A DNA stretch of 64,000 bases from Adiantum capillus-veneris (Eukaryota; Streptophyta; Polypodiopsida; Polypodiales; Pteridaceae): positions 109,284,912 through 109,348,911 of the forward strand of contig CM043963.1 in NCBI GenBank assembly GCA_014529385.2, read 5' to 3'. Shown here piece after piece: positions 31,981-43,471 of the stretch. Made by a program: the position numbers and the translations under genes. Below the pieces are notes generated by a model. It made no database searches, was not told where the DNA came from, and worked only from the letters and a program-made list of their open reading frames with translations. Position 1 is the stretch's first letter. Every line of letters starts with the position of its first letter.

Positions 31981-32139
31981 GACAAGGATGACGAAAGGCC
32001 TGAGAGTTTGAGAGCAGCTGAGGAACGTGGAAGAAAAGGCAAGATGAAAACAGGACCGGTTCCAGATTGCGTGGGTACCAATCACAGCACGGTGGACGAG
32101 AGTACTGAACTTTGCCGAGCTTGGGGCAAAGTGAGACCA

Positions 32140-35100
32140 AGAAGCCCTGATCTTCTTTGATGGAGGAGCCAAGGAAAACTTCATTTCACCGGAATTGGCG
32201 GCGCGGCTCGAGATCACTCCCGATCGGATGGGACCACTTGCGGAGGTAGTTCTAGCGGCACCCGACAGGGAGGTAGCCGTTACATCTGTCATTGGCAAAC
32301 TTCGGTTGCATTGTCAAGGGTATTTGGGGCATAACGACTTCTACATAATGTCTTTGGAAGGTTGTGATGTCCTCTTGAGAATTCCCTAGTACCACAAGAA
32401 CAACGCCGTGGTCGACTATCGGGCGAGGAAAGCAACATTGACTATAGAAAAAGGGCAGAACCATTGTACTCGATATTAAACTTAAGGGCGAGTCTGTCCC
32501 TATTGTATCGGCTTCGGCCATTTCAAATTTAATGAAATCCAGTCTGTTTGTTTACTCGATCTTTTTGAAAGAGTTGAGTGATGAGGATAGGACAAGTATA
32601 TCTGAACTTGATAAAGAACACCAAGATTTTCTCCACTCTCACCACCGAACCGGCCACCTTACCGTGTGAGCCGAGCCCAGAACGAAGAGATTATGAACCA
32701 AGTGAAAGACCTCTTGGAAAAGGGTCTTGTCCAGCCTAGTACTTCACCGTATTGCTCTCTAGTGTTGTTGGTTTTGAAGAAAGATGGATCTTGGAGAATG
32801 TGCATTGATTATAGAGCTCTCAATAAATTCACCATCAAGAACCGATTTTAGATTCCTAGGATCGATGATATACTCGATAGATTACAGGGATCTTCGTGTT
32901 TAGCAGGATTGATTTGAAGAGTGGATATCATCAGATTGAAATTGCGCCAGGAGATGTCTACAAGACAGCCTTTCGGACGACTTTTGGGTTATTTGAGTTT
33001 TTGGTGATGTCTTTTGGCTTAACCAATGCTCCGGCGACATTTAAACGGATGATGGACAGGATTTTTCGAGAGTACAGGCTATTTGTTGGCACTTTCTTTG
33101 ACGACATCATTGTTTTCTCCAAGAATGAGGCAGAACATAGAGATCACCTGCTTCAGGTCTTTCAGGCATTACGAGATCACAAGTTAGTGATTAAAGCGAA
33201 GAAAAGTGAATTTTTCCTACCAGAGATACACTTTTTGGGACACATTGTCTCAGTATAGCAGGAGTGCAGATGGACCCGGCCAAGATTGAGACTCTACGTG
33301 ATTGGCCGGATTTGAAGAATGTCCATGAAGTTAGAAGCTTCTTGGGTTTATGTTCTTACTACTGGCGATTCATTAGAATGTTTGTAGAGGTTGCTTCCCC
33401 TTTGCATATCTTGACACACAAAGGAGTCCCTTTCTCGTGGGGACCTACAGAGGTGTCTGGTTTTTAGACTTTGAAAGAGAAATTGACTACAGGACCAGTT
33501 TTGACTTTGCCGGATTTGTAGAAGTTATTCGAAGTATATTGTGATGCTTGTGGTCGTACTCAGGGTGCGGTCTTAATGCAAGAAGGCCATGTCTTTGCCT
33601 ATGAGAGCCGATTGTTTTCAAGGCCGGAATTGACAGCACAGATATATGAGAAAGAGCTTTTGACAGTTATCCATGCTCTTACTCAGTGGCGACATTACCT
33701 ACTCGGAGCCGATTTTACGATCTTCATTGATTATCAGAGTTTACACTACTTCTTGTCACAGAAGCAGCTATCGAAAAAGCAGATTTGGTGGGCTAACATC
33801 TTGTAATAGTTTCACTTCTAGATTGTCCATGTGCAGGAACATAAGAACTTGGTGGCAATGCGTTGTCCCGGAAGTCGTTAGTCTTGGCTATTTCCGCGAT
33901 TTATCATAGAAGCTTCGAGGACGTAGTCGATCAGTACGCCACCGATCGAGATTTTGCAGATGTATTCTGTCAAATACAGAATGGGGAGGTAGTAGCGGGA
34001 TATTCCATTCGGGATGGCTACTTGATGAAGAAAACGATGTTGTGCGTTACACAACCGTTGGGGGAAAAGGTTCTAACCAAATGCCACTGTCCACCATTTA
34101 TGGATCACTGCAGCATTGATACCACCTTGAAAGTTGTAGAGAGATACTTCTTTTGGCCGAGACTCAAGAAGGACGTGGACGATTTTGTACGCAGTTCTTG
34201 GTATGCTAGAAGGTCAAGTTTGACAGGCATAAAGCACAGGGATTAATACAGCCTTTACCCATTCCCACCTGCCCTTGGGAAAGTATTGCTATGGATTTCA
34301 TTTTTGATCTCCCGAAGACACAGAGTGGGCACGACGGTATCTGGACTATTATTGACAGATTTAGCAAGCAAGCTCATTTCATTCCAGTGAAGAAAACAGT
34401 CAAGCCCGATCATTTAGCGAGACTGTTCATTGCCCAGATATTCAGATTACATGGCATGCCTGAGACAATAGTCCCTGACAGAGATCCTTGATTCACGAGT
34501 TTGTTTTGGAAGGCTATTTGGGAGAACATTGGCACACAGTTGCAGTTCTCGTCATCTTTCCACCCGCAGACAGGTGGGCAATTTGAGATTGCAAATTCAG
34601 TTGTACTGGATTTATTGAAGTCATACATTTCTGATTAAAGACTCAATGGGAAAAGTTTTTGCCCTTGGTGGAATTTACCTACAGTAACACAATTCGCTCT
34701 TCGACGGGGAAGGTGCCATTTGAGATTATTGAAGGTGCTACGAAGGTTCCACCCTTCCTAAGCATGAAAGATAAGATTTTTGAAGCCGACTAGTATAGGA
34801 GGGACTTGGACACTGCTTTTGCCAAGGTCCGGGAGGCTTTAGAGAAATTTGAGGAAAGACACAAGAAGGCAGCAGATCTACACCGTCGCGATTTGAAATT
34901 AAAGGAAGACGATTGGGTGCTCTTATGTTTTGAGAAGGCATTCCTGAGAAAGAAAAAGGGAAAGGAGCGGCTTTTTCCAAAGCTTAGCATGAGATACTAT
35001 GGACCTTTCCAGATAAAAGAAAAGATAATTGATGTCTTCTTTAGATTGAAGTTGCCCGATTCTTGGAGAATTCACAATGCTTTTCATGTGAGTCTCTTGC

Positions 35101-35350
35101 AGCCTTATAAAGGCAATGTGCCCGATGATGGGGAGCCTGATGAGCAACCCCAAGTGGAGGAAAGCGAGGAGATACTCGTTCCAGAATAGACATTGGCACA
35201 TAAAGATAGAAAGATAAAAGGTAAAGTGATAAGGCGGTTCTTGGTTAAATTCAAGAAGTATCCCGCATTGGATGCGAAGTGGATGGAGGAGCAGGATTAG
35301 CAGATATTCCTCAGATTGTGAACCTTTACCTTGAAGCATTCGGTTTAGCA
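32140..35350 (+). pseudogene. pol of chromovirus C3: protease, RT, RNase H, integrase, chromodomain
   Basis: Protease at ~32150-32400 has FFDGGAKENFISPELAARL (DGGA at the active site) and GCDVLLRIP. RT at 32666-33258 has [28 protein letters not shown] and TFFDDIIVF. RNase H (~33530-33810) has MQEGHVFAYESRL and ends in tandem stops. Integrase: the zinc finger has lost its CxxC (SSWYARR); the core keeps MDFIFDLP and PDRDP, but HPQTGGQFE has Gly for the Asp usually before GQ. Chromodomain 35160-35300 has a TAG at 35187-35189 and a terminal frameshift. Not functional. Confidence 0.87.
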
Positions 35351-35970
35351 TAGTCTACTCCGATAGAACCCCGATTTCAGCATGTGCGAATCTAGTGCAA
35401 CTGGTTTGCACAAGAGGGGAGTCACTCGGCTCCTTTGTCAACAGATTGCCCCGATTTTTTGATATAGAGTCACTGATGTCCCTTTGGGTTTGAGGGATAC
35501 GGCTGAGCTGACAATATTCTGCTGTATGACTTTATGAAATGGAATTCCCGATAATGAAAATGATACTGATTGATTTGTACTTGACTTTGTTTAAGTGCAG
35601 GAACTGATAGATGAAATGGCTGCGATATTTCAGTCTCATAAATCTCTATAGACATGATTGCAATATGGATTAGTTAATCGGACATCTGTGAGGTCCCGAC
35701 TGGATCTAGATGCGATTGCTAAATACATTGCCGATGAATCATGGTCTGAGATTTGGAATGATTTTGAATGTGATTTATCATGTGATGTCCTGTGATGTCA
35801 AGTGATGTCCTGTGATGTCTTGTGATGTGACTGTCGATTGTTACATGTGCTAGATGTGTTGTGCCCAATGCGTTGGTACTAACAGTAAGTGTCTGCTAAG
35901 ACAGTTTATGGCCTGTGTCTGTTTTGCAGGCGTAATCGAGGGTGATTACAATGCTTTCAAAAGGGGGGTA

Positions 35971-36509
35971 TGTCACAAATGGGTGACGTGGTAGACAGTA
36001 CGGTTCCCCGCAATATGCGCCGATAGGCTGACGTGGTATCTGTACGGAAATCTCGGAAATTGCGACGTAAATTTCGCTGACATGCTGACGTGACAGGCGT
36101 ACGGACAACAATACGGAAATTCCTGCTTTTGCGTTGATTGAAACTTACGCAGACTGAATTGGCAGCATTTGGATAATTGCTTTATTTTAAAAGCTTTTAA
36201 AAGATGAATGCTTTTGGGGCTCTGCTTTTGGGCATCCCTTCTAACCAATAAATAAGTGGGCAGGGCCTCACTTCTTAGAGCATCTGGACGTAGAGTCTGA
36301 GAGTGAGCACCCTCCCACTCTCTTGTACTTTGAACAAAGATTAATACAAAAAGAAATACCGAAAGGGGCGCCAGACTTTGGGGCCAATATCTCTAGGCAC
36401 AGAACTACGCCAGGCCGTGTCGACTCAAGTGTGAATTGTGAATTGTTTTGAAGTGAATCTCTGTTGTGTCGCGGTAGAATCTTGATTTGGGGTGTCCAAG
36501 TTTGTTACA
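35971..36509 (+). repeat. 3' LTR of chromovirus C3
   Basis: 539 bp, TGTCACAAATGGGTGACGTG to TTTGTTACA. Its first half (GTACGG, GACGTGGT...) resembles the LTR at 17105 more than that of C2, so LTR subtypes have mixed within the family. Confidence 0.9.
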
Positions 36510-36595
36510 GCCCGCCGCCGCTGCCGGTCCTCTCTGCTGGAAAGCTCGTCAGCAATCTGAGCCAGAGAGTGGCCCTGTTGTTTAAAGGCCCTGAG

Positions 36596-36902
36596 GGCTT
36601 CTCAAAAGAAGTTACATGAAAAGCTATTAACTCAAAAGCATTGGTTCCCAAAAGCTACCAGCGCTTCTTGCGGAAATTTCGTACTGACTTGCCGTAAAAA
36701 GCGAAATGTCCTACGGTCTGCCATGCCAGCCAGCCAACGCGATTTGCGGAGGGCTTGTACAGCTTCTACGTCAGCACGTTTTATGCAAATCCCTCTCTCT
36801 TTTATCTTCTAGTTGTCCCTAGGGCCCCATCGGATGGGTCCCTATAAGTTGGACAACTTATAATCTTGTCATTAGGTCATGACACGTCATAATTTTGTGA
36901 CA
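36596..36902 (-). repeat. partial 3' LTR of a deleted chromovirus on the - strand
   Basis: It begins TGTCACAAAATTATGACGTG at 36902 on the - strand and shows the AAAAGC and GCGGAAATTTCG blocks of this LTR family. The other end is lost against C3. A purine-rich AAAGAAGAAGACC precedes it and may be the polypurine tract. Confidence 0.65.
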
Positions 36903-37583
36903 GAGGTCTTCTTCTTTGAACTGCTAGATTGCTTTTTGTGCTTTCTAGACTTTTTCTTGGAACTGCTTTTCTTGCCCTTTCTCCGCTTCTTCCGCTTTTT
37001 CTCATCCTCGATTGAACTAGAGGAAGAGGAGTTGTGTGGAAACAAACACGCTTCTTGGATCTACTAGCCACCTCGAAAGTGGGTTTCTGGCCCAAATAAG
37101 TGGGGGTAATTTGCTGAAATAACCGAGATAATCCGCTGATTTGGTTTTCTTCCAAGAGTTCATTGTGATTTTTATCAAGTGATTGATCTTCTTGTCAAGA
37201 GCTTTGTTAAACTCTTCTTGTGAGTACAACTTCTGCTTTTCTGCACTCAGCCTTGCTTTGTGCTTCATTGTCGACTTGAAAGGAGGGATCTTGCTCTGTA
37301 AGTGAACCTCGTCAAGAGTGATTTTTCAGGTGCTTTAAATACTAATGTACTTGATCAATCTTTTCACACACGTGTCAACTTGCAGTTGACATCTGTACTT
37401 TGTCTTGTCGGGATACCTCACTGGAAATTTGCCAGTCTCCTGAATCATTGGAAGGAGCCTTGCTTCCGTTGGTTTCTTTTGTTCCCTCGTTGGGTTTTGG
37501 GTGTCCTCTTTGTCGGATTCACTGCTAGAACCCATGTGTGCTGTAGAAAGGATTAGATCCTCTGTAGAAGAAGAATTGTCTGA
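36903..37583 (-). pseudogene. partial gag between two LTRs (- strand)
   Basis: - strand frames show AEKQKLYSQEEFNKALDKKI and KKTKSADYLGYFSKLPP, paralogous to the KKYSEKELEEVV and DFPGYLG region of C2 gag, then a K/R- and S-rich stretch. All of pol is missing, so the copy is a gag-only deletion derivative of about 1.5 kb including its LTRs. Confidence 0.7.
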
Positions 37584-37595
37584 GCTCTGATACCA
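37584..37595 (-). other. primer-binding site of the - strand deleted chromovirus
   Basis: The - strand reads TGGTATCAGAGC one base inside the LTR end. Confidence 0.9.
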
Positions 37596-37596
37596 C

Positions 37597-38141
37597 TGTT
37601 ACATGCATGCTTGGACTCTCCAAGCGAGAAATCAATAGCAACACATGAACGGAAACTGCAAACAATCGAATTGAACTTAAATAGGCAGAGAGAGAGAGAG
37701 AAGAGGAGAGTTGACACGGAACGGCACAAAGGTACAACTCCCTGAGGGTCCAGCTCTCGAGACTCTACATTCAGATGCTCTCTAAGAGTGGCGCCAAGGG
37801 ATGCTTATAAATTGTACAAGAGATGCCCAAAAGCAGAGGCTCAAAAGCATCTCAATTCTAAAAGCACCTGCTCTCCAAAAGTTGGCGCTAAAACTGATCT
37901 CTGTTGTCCGTACATGCCACGTCATCAGTCAGCAGAAATCACAGAAAAATCCGTACAGCTCTGCCACGTCAGCATCAGCCCGCGTTTTTCGGAAATTCAG
38001 CCAGTCAGCTGCTTTTCTTTATGCTTGGTCTTTGTAGGGTTTAGGCCCTCGGCCACAAGTTCTCGGGTTTACAGTTTTTAACTATAACCCTATGGTCCTC
38101 TCGGCCAATCTTTGGGCATGCCACGTCACAAACTTATGACA
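37597..38141 (-). repeat. 5' LTR of the deleted chromovirus
   Basis: 545 bp; on the - strand TGTCATAAGTTTGTGACGTGGC to ATGCATGTAACA, with GGCGCC and AAGCAT blocks. The internal end is fixed by the primer site. Confidence 0.85.
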
Positions 38142-38558
38142 CTATCACATCAAATTGGAGTTTCTGGGTGATGCACCTAATGGTCAGCAGCTAAATGCTC
38201 ATTGGCAGCCTGTTAGTGGTGGGCTCTTTAGAGAGCCGCTCGTGTTGACCCTGTTTTCACTATAGAGGAGGCACCACTTTGGATATTGTGGGTATGGCAG
38301 GGAAGGAGCCGCAGAAAGAATTTGATTTTTCCATAGGAACTAGATCTATTTTTTAACTTTTGTCATTCACTATATGGTTTGAGAATGGTTTTAATTTTTA
38401 GCAGCAAGGTGTTTTCAGACGAGGTGTTTTGTTTTGAAAACTGCTTTAAAACAAAACTGCTTGCGTTGACCTAGGATTTATCTGGTGGTTAAGGTGGTAT
38501 GCAGTTCTTGATGGTTTTCCTTCCTAATGAGGACCTTTTGTGTTTTGATTCTTTGCAG
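38142..38558 (+). other. end of the 22.6-kb host intron, with a coding-like patch
   Basis: At about 38150-38330 the + strand encodes an intact-looking run, LGDAPNGQQLNAHWQPVSGG and LFREPLVLT, then after a 1-bp shift EEAPLWILWVWQG. I do not recognise it. The rest is T-rich intron running into the acceptor CTTTGCAG. Confidence 0.5.
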
Positions 38559-38625
38559 TTGGGACTTCATTTATGCTGATTATGTGATGGCTGCTGGACA
38601 TCAGTACAGATCTATTGTGTGGCAG
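38559..38625 (+). CDS. ARA1: L-arabinokinase exon d
   Basis: 67 nt. The acceptor is TTTGCAG and the donor GTATAA. The first T completes the Ser codon begun in exon c, then WDFIYADYVMAAGHQYRSIV and WQ follow. The joined N-F-S-W-D-F-I-Y string is a hallmark of plant ARA1. It ends in phase 0. Flanked by introns of 22,646 and 18,660 bp, it is a 67-bp exon isolated among transposons. Confidence 0.93.
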
Positions 38626-40095
38626 GTATAACTGTCTTTTTGGGTAATAGAAAAGTTATGTAAAACAATCAACTATGTCTATTCTTTGCTTTATGTATAA
38701 TGTGTACATCATGTAATACTCGAGAGGTTATTGGCAGAACGATGCATTATGAAGAAAGTATTCACAAACAGCCTTAAACAGCTTTATTTGTCCTTTGGAG
38801 CAGAATTACCACCTGTACAACGCTCCAACCACACATATTAATACCCAAGAAACACACAAAACCAATTTACACATAAAATCAAAGCTGGTTCTATCGCAAG
38901 GTGATGCCATTGCTGGAGCTTGCATGAATGTCACTCGTTGAGGAAATGTTTCCGTGAAATTATGCTCTCCCACTCTTTCTCTTCCTCAGACATGCATACA
39001 TGCAACCATCTCCTCACACTTGTACACACTCTCTTTGTCACAATCAGATGATGTGGCATAGCCACTGAGCAGGAGTAGAAGAGCAAATAAACAGGAGATG
39101 AGAGAGGGACGAAAACCGTAGACGTGTACTCATAAATTGCGTCACAATTACCATTACAAAATGTGGCTCGTACTGCCAGCTGATGATATGTCAGATTCTA
39201 TGTCAGCTTTTCCAGCAACTAGCAGATGCTTTTGACTTCTTTTTGAGATCACGTTGGGTATAAATCATGGTCACTATGAACGCGTTCCAGCGGAGGTGAA
39301 ACATTGAAACTTTGAAACTCTTGAAATGTTTTTAGGTGGTCTCGAATGCCCCACATAAAACCTAGGCTGAAATGCCCCTTATCTTTTTACCACAGGTCAC
39401 AAAGTCCACAGGTCACAAAATTGAGCTGTTTCGGGCAATCTTCTTTTGTATGGGATAAAATGTTTTGTATTGGAACTCTGCATTTCGGAATGAAAGGATT
39501 TAGGGGCTGAAACATTTTGTGGTGATGTTACCATAAATTAATGTCCATAGTGCCTGTTGTGACCAGAAAGGGCACCATGTGCCATCGTAAGATAACAACT
39601 AGAAACGACTTTAATACTTTAAGCACTTGGACAAAAAGAACACTTTACACTTCAACTGAGGCATGGAGTGGCGGCCTGTAATTTGCGGCACAATTTACCC
39701 ATGAATATACCAGCGGCGTTTGTGCTTTTGGGTCCACACTTTCAGTGCCTATTCCGGTGATTCTATCCTCTCTTCAAGTCGGGTCCATGGTCGTGCCATG
39801 TCATCGCTATGTGGCATACCCCCCATTAGAGAAAGGTAATCGCCCCAAAAGAAATCCGATTCTTGAGCAGACATTGACTTCATGCATACATGCCAATGGC
39901 CATCCCCACTAAACAATACATTCTGTAGCATTCAACCACACAAAATTCAGTTCCACAAACAGATTCTATCTAGTCGTCTCATCCTTTTCAAATCTCTTGA
40001 TATTCCAGAATAGTGATCTTCTTAGTCACTAAATCTGATCTCTGACAAATATCTTGATGCACTAAGACCACTCATCTAGTTTATTTCATCTAAGT
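38626..40095 (+). other. start of the 18.7-kb intron; no feature recognised
   Basis: A/T-rich sequence without coding runs or repeats that recur elsewhere in the window. Confidence 0.6.
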
Positions 40096-40299
40096 CGGAA
40101 TGGTTGATGCACTAGAGCTTAAAATGCTTCAAAAATGCGATAAATTGCCATGGCCATGTCAATGCAAACGCCATAGATACACAAGCTCTTTCAAAACTAC
40201 TCAAACATGTGCTCCCATGGCCTTATGCTTTTTACAAAAGGCTAAAACCCTAAAACGCAAAAGTCAATTGCTTTCAAAAACTGGCGGAAAGCTCTTGGT

Positions 40300-40590
40300 C
40301 CACCAAAAGAAGAGACCTTTAGGCCCTCGATTGTCAACAGAGCAATGAGCCGAATACTTAAGGGAGGGTAAATGTTACGGTTACAGAGAACATGGGCATG
40401 TTTTAGCCAGATGCCCTAATAAGGCACGAAAAGACAAGTTTGAGAGTTTAAGAGCAGTAGAGGAGCGAGCAAAGAAGGAAAAGACAAAAGCTGGATTGGT
40501 AGCAAACTTTGTGGGGACTAACCCTGAGCAAATGGACGAAAATACTGAGCTTTGTAGAGGGTGGGGCAAAGTACCAAAAAGAAAATGACA
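40300..40590 (+). pseudogene. gag zinc-knuckle remnant of C4
   Basis: It reads LREGKCYGYREHGHVLARCP, equivalent to IREGKCFGCGEHRHISTKCP in C2; the second Cys is Tyr, so zinc binding would be lost. RAVEERAKKEKTKAGLV follows as in the other copies. Confidence 0.7.
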
Positions 40591-40739
40591 AGAAAATGTC
40601 AAATTTGTCCGACCTTAAGAAGGTACGACAGGAGTTGCTGCAAGCTCAAGCTGATTGCTTCTTAGAAGGCTTACCAGGGGAGTTACGTCCTCAACTTCTG
40701 AAGATCACAAGATTGATTTGATTCCACACAATACGCTAC

Positions 40740-43471
40740 CAAACCGCCACCTTACAGAGTAAGCAGAGCCCAAAACAAAGAGATTATCAACCAAGTGAAA
40801 GAATCGTTAGAAAAAGGATTGATTCAAACTGATAGCTCGCCATTTTGTTTGCCTATGCTTTTGGTTCTAGAGAAAGATGGATCTTGGAGAATGTGCATTG
40901 ACTACAGAGCTCTCAATAAAATCACCATCAAGAACACATTCCAGATACCCAGGATCGATGATATACCAGACAGGTTACAAGGTTCTACTTGTTTCAGTAG
41001 ATTCGACCTAAAAGGTGGCTATCATTAGATCAGGATTGCTCCTGGAGATGTGTACAAGAACGCCTTCAGGACATCCTTTGGATTGTATAAGTATTTGGTG
41101 ATGCCTTTTGGTCTCACAAATGCTCCTGCAACCTTCAATAGGATGATGATTTTTTGCAAGTACAGGTCATTTGTGGGCACCTTTTTGGACGACGTCACCG
41201 TATTTCCAAGAACGAGGCAGAGCATAGACAACATGTGCTTCAGGTATTTCGAGCACTAAGGAAACACAGGCTGGTGGTGAATGGAAATGGAAAGAAACGT
41301 GAGTTTTTCTCACTAGAGATTCACTTTCTAGGACACATTGTCTCTGCGGAAGGTGTTAAAATGGATCCGGCCAAGGTTGAGACTATCAGAGAGTGTCCAC
41401 ATTTAGAGAATGTTCATGAGGCTCGCAATTTTCTGGGTTTTTGCTCTCACTATCGGCGGTTCATACAAAAGTTTGCGGAGATTGCTTCCCCTCTGCATGC
41501 TTCGACACAGAAAGGGCCATGTAAGATTGCAACCTTTAAGACTCTCAAGCAGAAGTTGACGAGTGGTTCAATATTGCCTTTGCTAGACCTGCAAAAGCCT
41601 GTAAAAGCCATTTGAGGTATACTGTGATGCGGCCGCAGCTTAGGAGCGGTCTTGATGCAGGAGGGCCATGTTGTAGCCTACAAGAGTAGAATGTTTTCTA
41701 GACCAGAACGGGTTGCACAGATCTATGAGGAGCTGTTGGCAGTCATCCATGCTCTTACACAGTGGCGACAATTCTTACTGGGAGCGGATTTCATACTGTT
41801 CACACTGACCATCAGAGTTTACGATATTTCTTGTCTCAGAAACAACTTTCAGACAAGCAGATGCGGTGGGCAAACATCTTGTCACAATTTTACTTTCAGA
41901 TTGTGCATGTTTAGGGACAGGTGGCGGATGCACTGTCTCGTAAGCCTTTGGTTTTGGCTATTTCAGCAGGTCATCATCACAACTTCGAGGATATGGTAGA
42001 TCAATACGCCACTGATCCGGATTTTGCATACATCTTTGACCGGTTATAGAGGGGGGAAGCAGTTGCGGGCTATTCACTCAAGAAAGGCTATTTGATGCGG
42101 AAGAATTTGTTGTGTATTACACAAGCACTGAGGAATAAGGTTTTCACAGAGTGCCATTGTCCTCCTTTTTCGGGCCACCGAGGCATTGAAACCACCTTGA
42201 AAGGTGTGGAGTGGTTTTTCTACTGGCTGAGGATGTGGACGGGTGTGTTTGCAGTTGTTTGATATGCCAAAAATTTAAGTTCAACAGGCATAAGGCAACA
42301 GGACTTTTGCAACCTTTACCTATACCTAGTTGACCTTGGGAAAGTGGATTTTATTTTTGATCTTACCAAGACTCAGAGTGGGCACAATAGCATCTGGATA
42401 GTCATCAACAAATTTAGCAAGCATGCTCACTTTATTCCAGTCAAGAGGACGGTCATCTCACTAAAGTGTTTGTCTCGCAGATATTTCGACTTCATGGCAT
42501 GCCTCAGTCTATAGTTTCAGACAGAGATCCCCGTTTTACTAGCTTGTTTTGGAGGACAATCTGTACTCGGTTACAATTCTCGTCCTCTTTCCATTTGCAG
42601 AGATCCCCGTTTTACTAGCTTGTTTTGGAGGACAATCTGGGTACTCGGTTACAATTCTCGTTCTCTTTCCATTTGCAGACTGATAGGATTGTGAATTTAG
42701 TAGTTTTGGACTTTTTGAAGTCTTATATCTTGGATCAGAAAGCTCAATGGGAGAAGTTTTTGAACTTGGTGGAGTTTGCCTACAACAACACAGTACATGC
42801 GTCTATGGGGAAGGCGCCATTTGAAATCATTGAGGGTGCTAAGAAGGTTCTACCTATTCTAAGCACCAAGGATAAGATTTTTGAAGCAGATCAGTATGTT
42901 CAGGATGTGGAGACTGCTTTTGCAAAGGTGTACGAGGATCTTGAGAAGTCTCAAGCTAGGCATAAGAAGGCAGCGGACAAGCAGCGATGTAACTTGCAGT
43001 TGAAGGAAGACGATTGAGTGCTTGTATGGTTTGAGAGGGCACGCCTACGGAAACAAAAGGGTAAGGAGCAACTTTTTCCAAAGTTGAGTATGACATACTA
43101 TGTCCCTTTCCAGATTCAAGAAAAGATAAAGGATTTATCCTTCAGATTGAAGTTACGTGATACTTGGAAGATTCACAATGCATTTCATGTGAGTCTGTTG
43201 AAAACTTTAAAAGGTGAGGTGCCAGTGGACAGAGAGCGTGAGGAGCAACCTGAAGTGGAAGAGACCGAGGAGATTCTTGTTCGAGAACAGATACTGCCTC
43301 ACAAGAAAAGGAAAGTGAAAGGAAAAGTGATATGCCAGTATTTGGTTGAGATTCTCGTTCTAGAACAGATACCGGCTCACAAGGAAAGGAAAGTGAAAGG
43401 TACAGTGATACGTCGGTATTTGGTTAAGTTTAAGAACTATCTGGTGTCGGATGCGAAATGGAAGGAGGAGG
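40740..43471 (+). pseudogene. RT, RNase H, integrase and chromodomain N-part of C4
   Basis: [40 protein letters not shown]-stop-IRI (TAG at 41026-41028 where C2 has CAG), [19 protein letters not shown]. RNase H from ~41600: MMQEGHVVAYKSRMF and ALTQWRQFLLGADF. Integrase (~42130-42830): CHCPPF, a damaged zinc finger, SDRDPRF, and a 76-bp tandem duplication (units from 42525 and 42601) in the core. Chromodomain from 43269 contains a 26-codon in-frame duplication. TGA at 43015-43017 replaces TGG. Confidence 0.85.
43270..43425 (+). repeat. 78-bp in-frame tandem duplication in the C4 chromodomain
   Basis: GAGATTCTTGTTCGAGAACA starts at 43270 and GAGATTCTCGTTCTAGAACA at 43348. Each unit encodes EILV-x-EQI-x-x-HK-x-RKVKG-x-VI-x-x-YLV. 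The second unit leads into the KFKNY and DAKW strands. Confidence 0.9.

Larger units (their letters stand above)
30256..36509 (+). mobile_element. chromovirus C3, truncated in its 5' LTR, degenerate
   Basis: It begins with the last ~200 bp of an LTR (TCTTGTACTTTGAA to TTTGTTACA, 30256-30456) fused to LINE copy D. A primer site (TGGTATAGAGC, one base shorter than normal) follows at 30458, then gag, pol, a 3' UTR with TGATGTC repeats, polypurine tract AAAAGGGGGGTA and a full 539-bp 3' LTR. No target-site duplication is visible because the left edge is gone. Many premature stops are C-to-T changes relative to C2 and C4. Confidence 0.9.
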
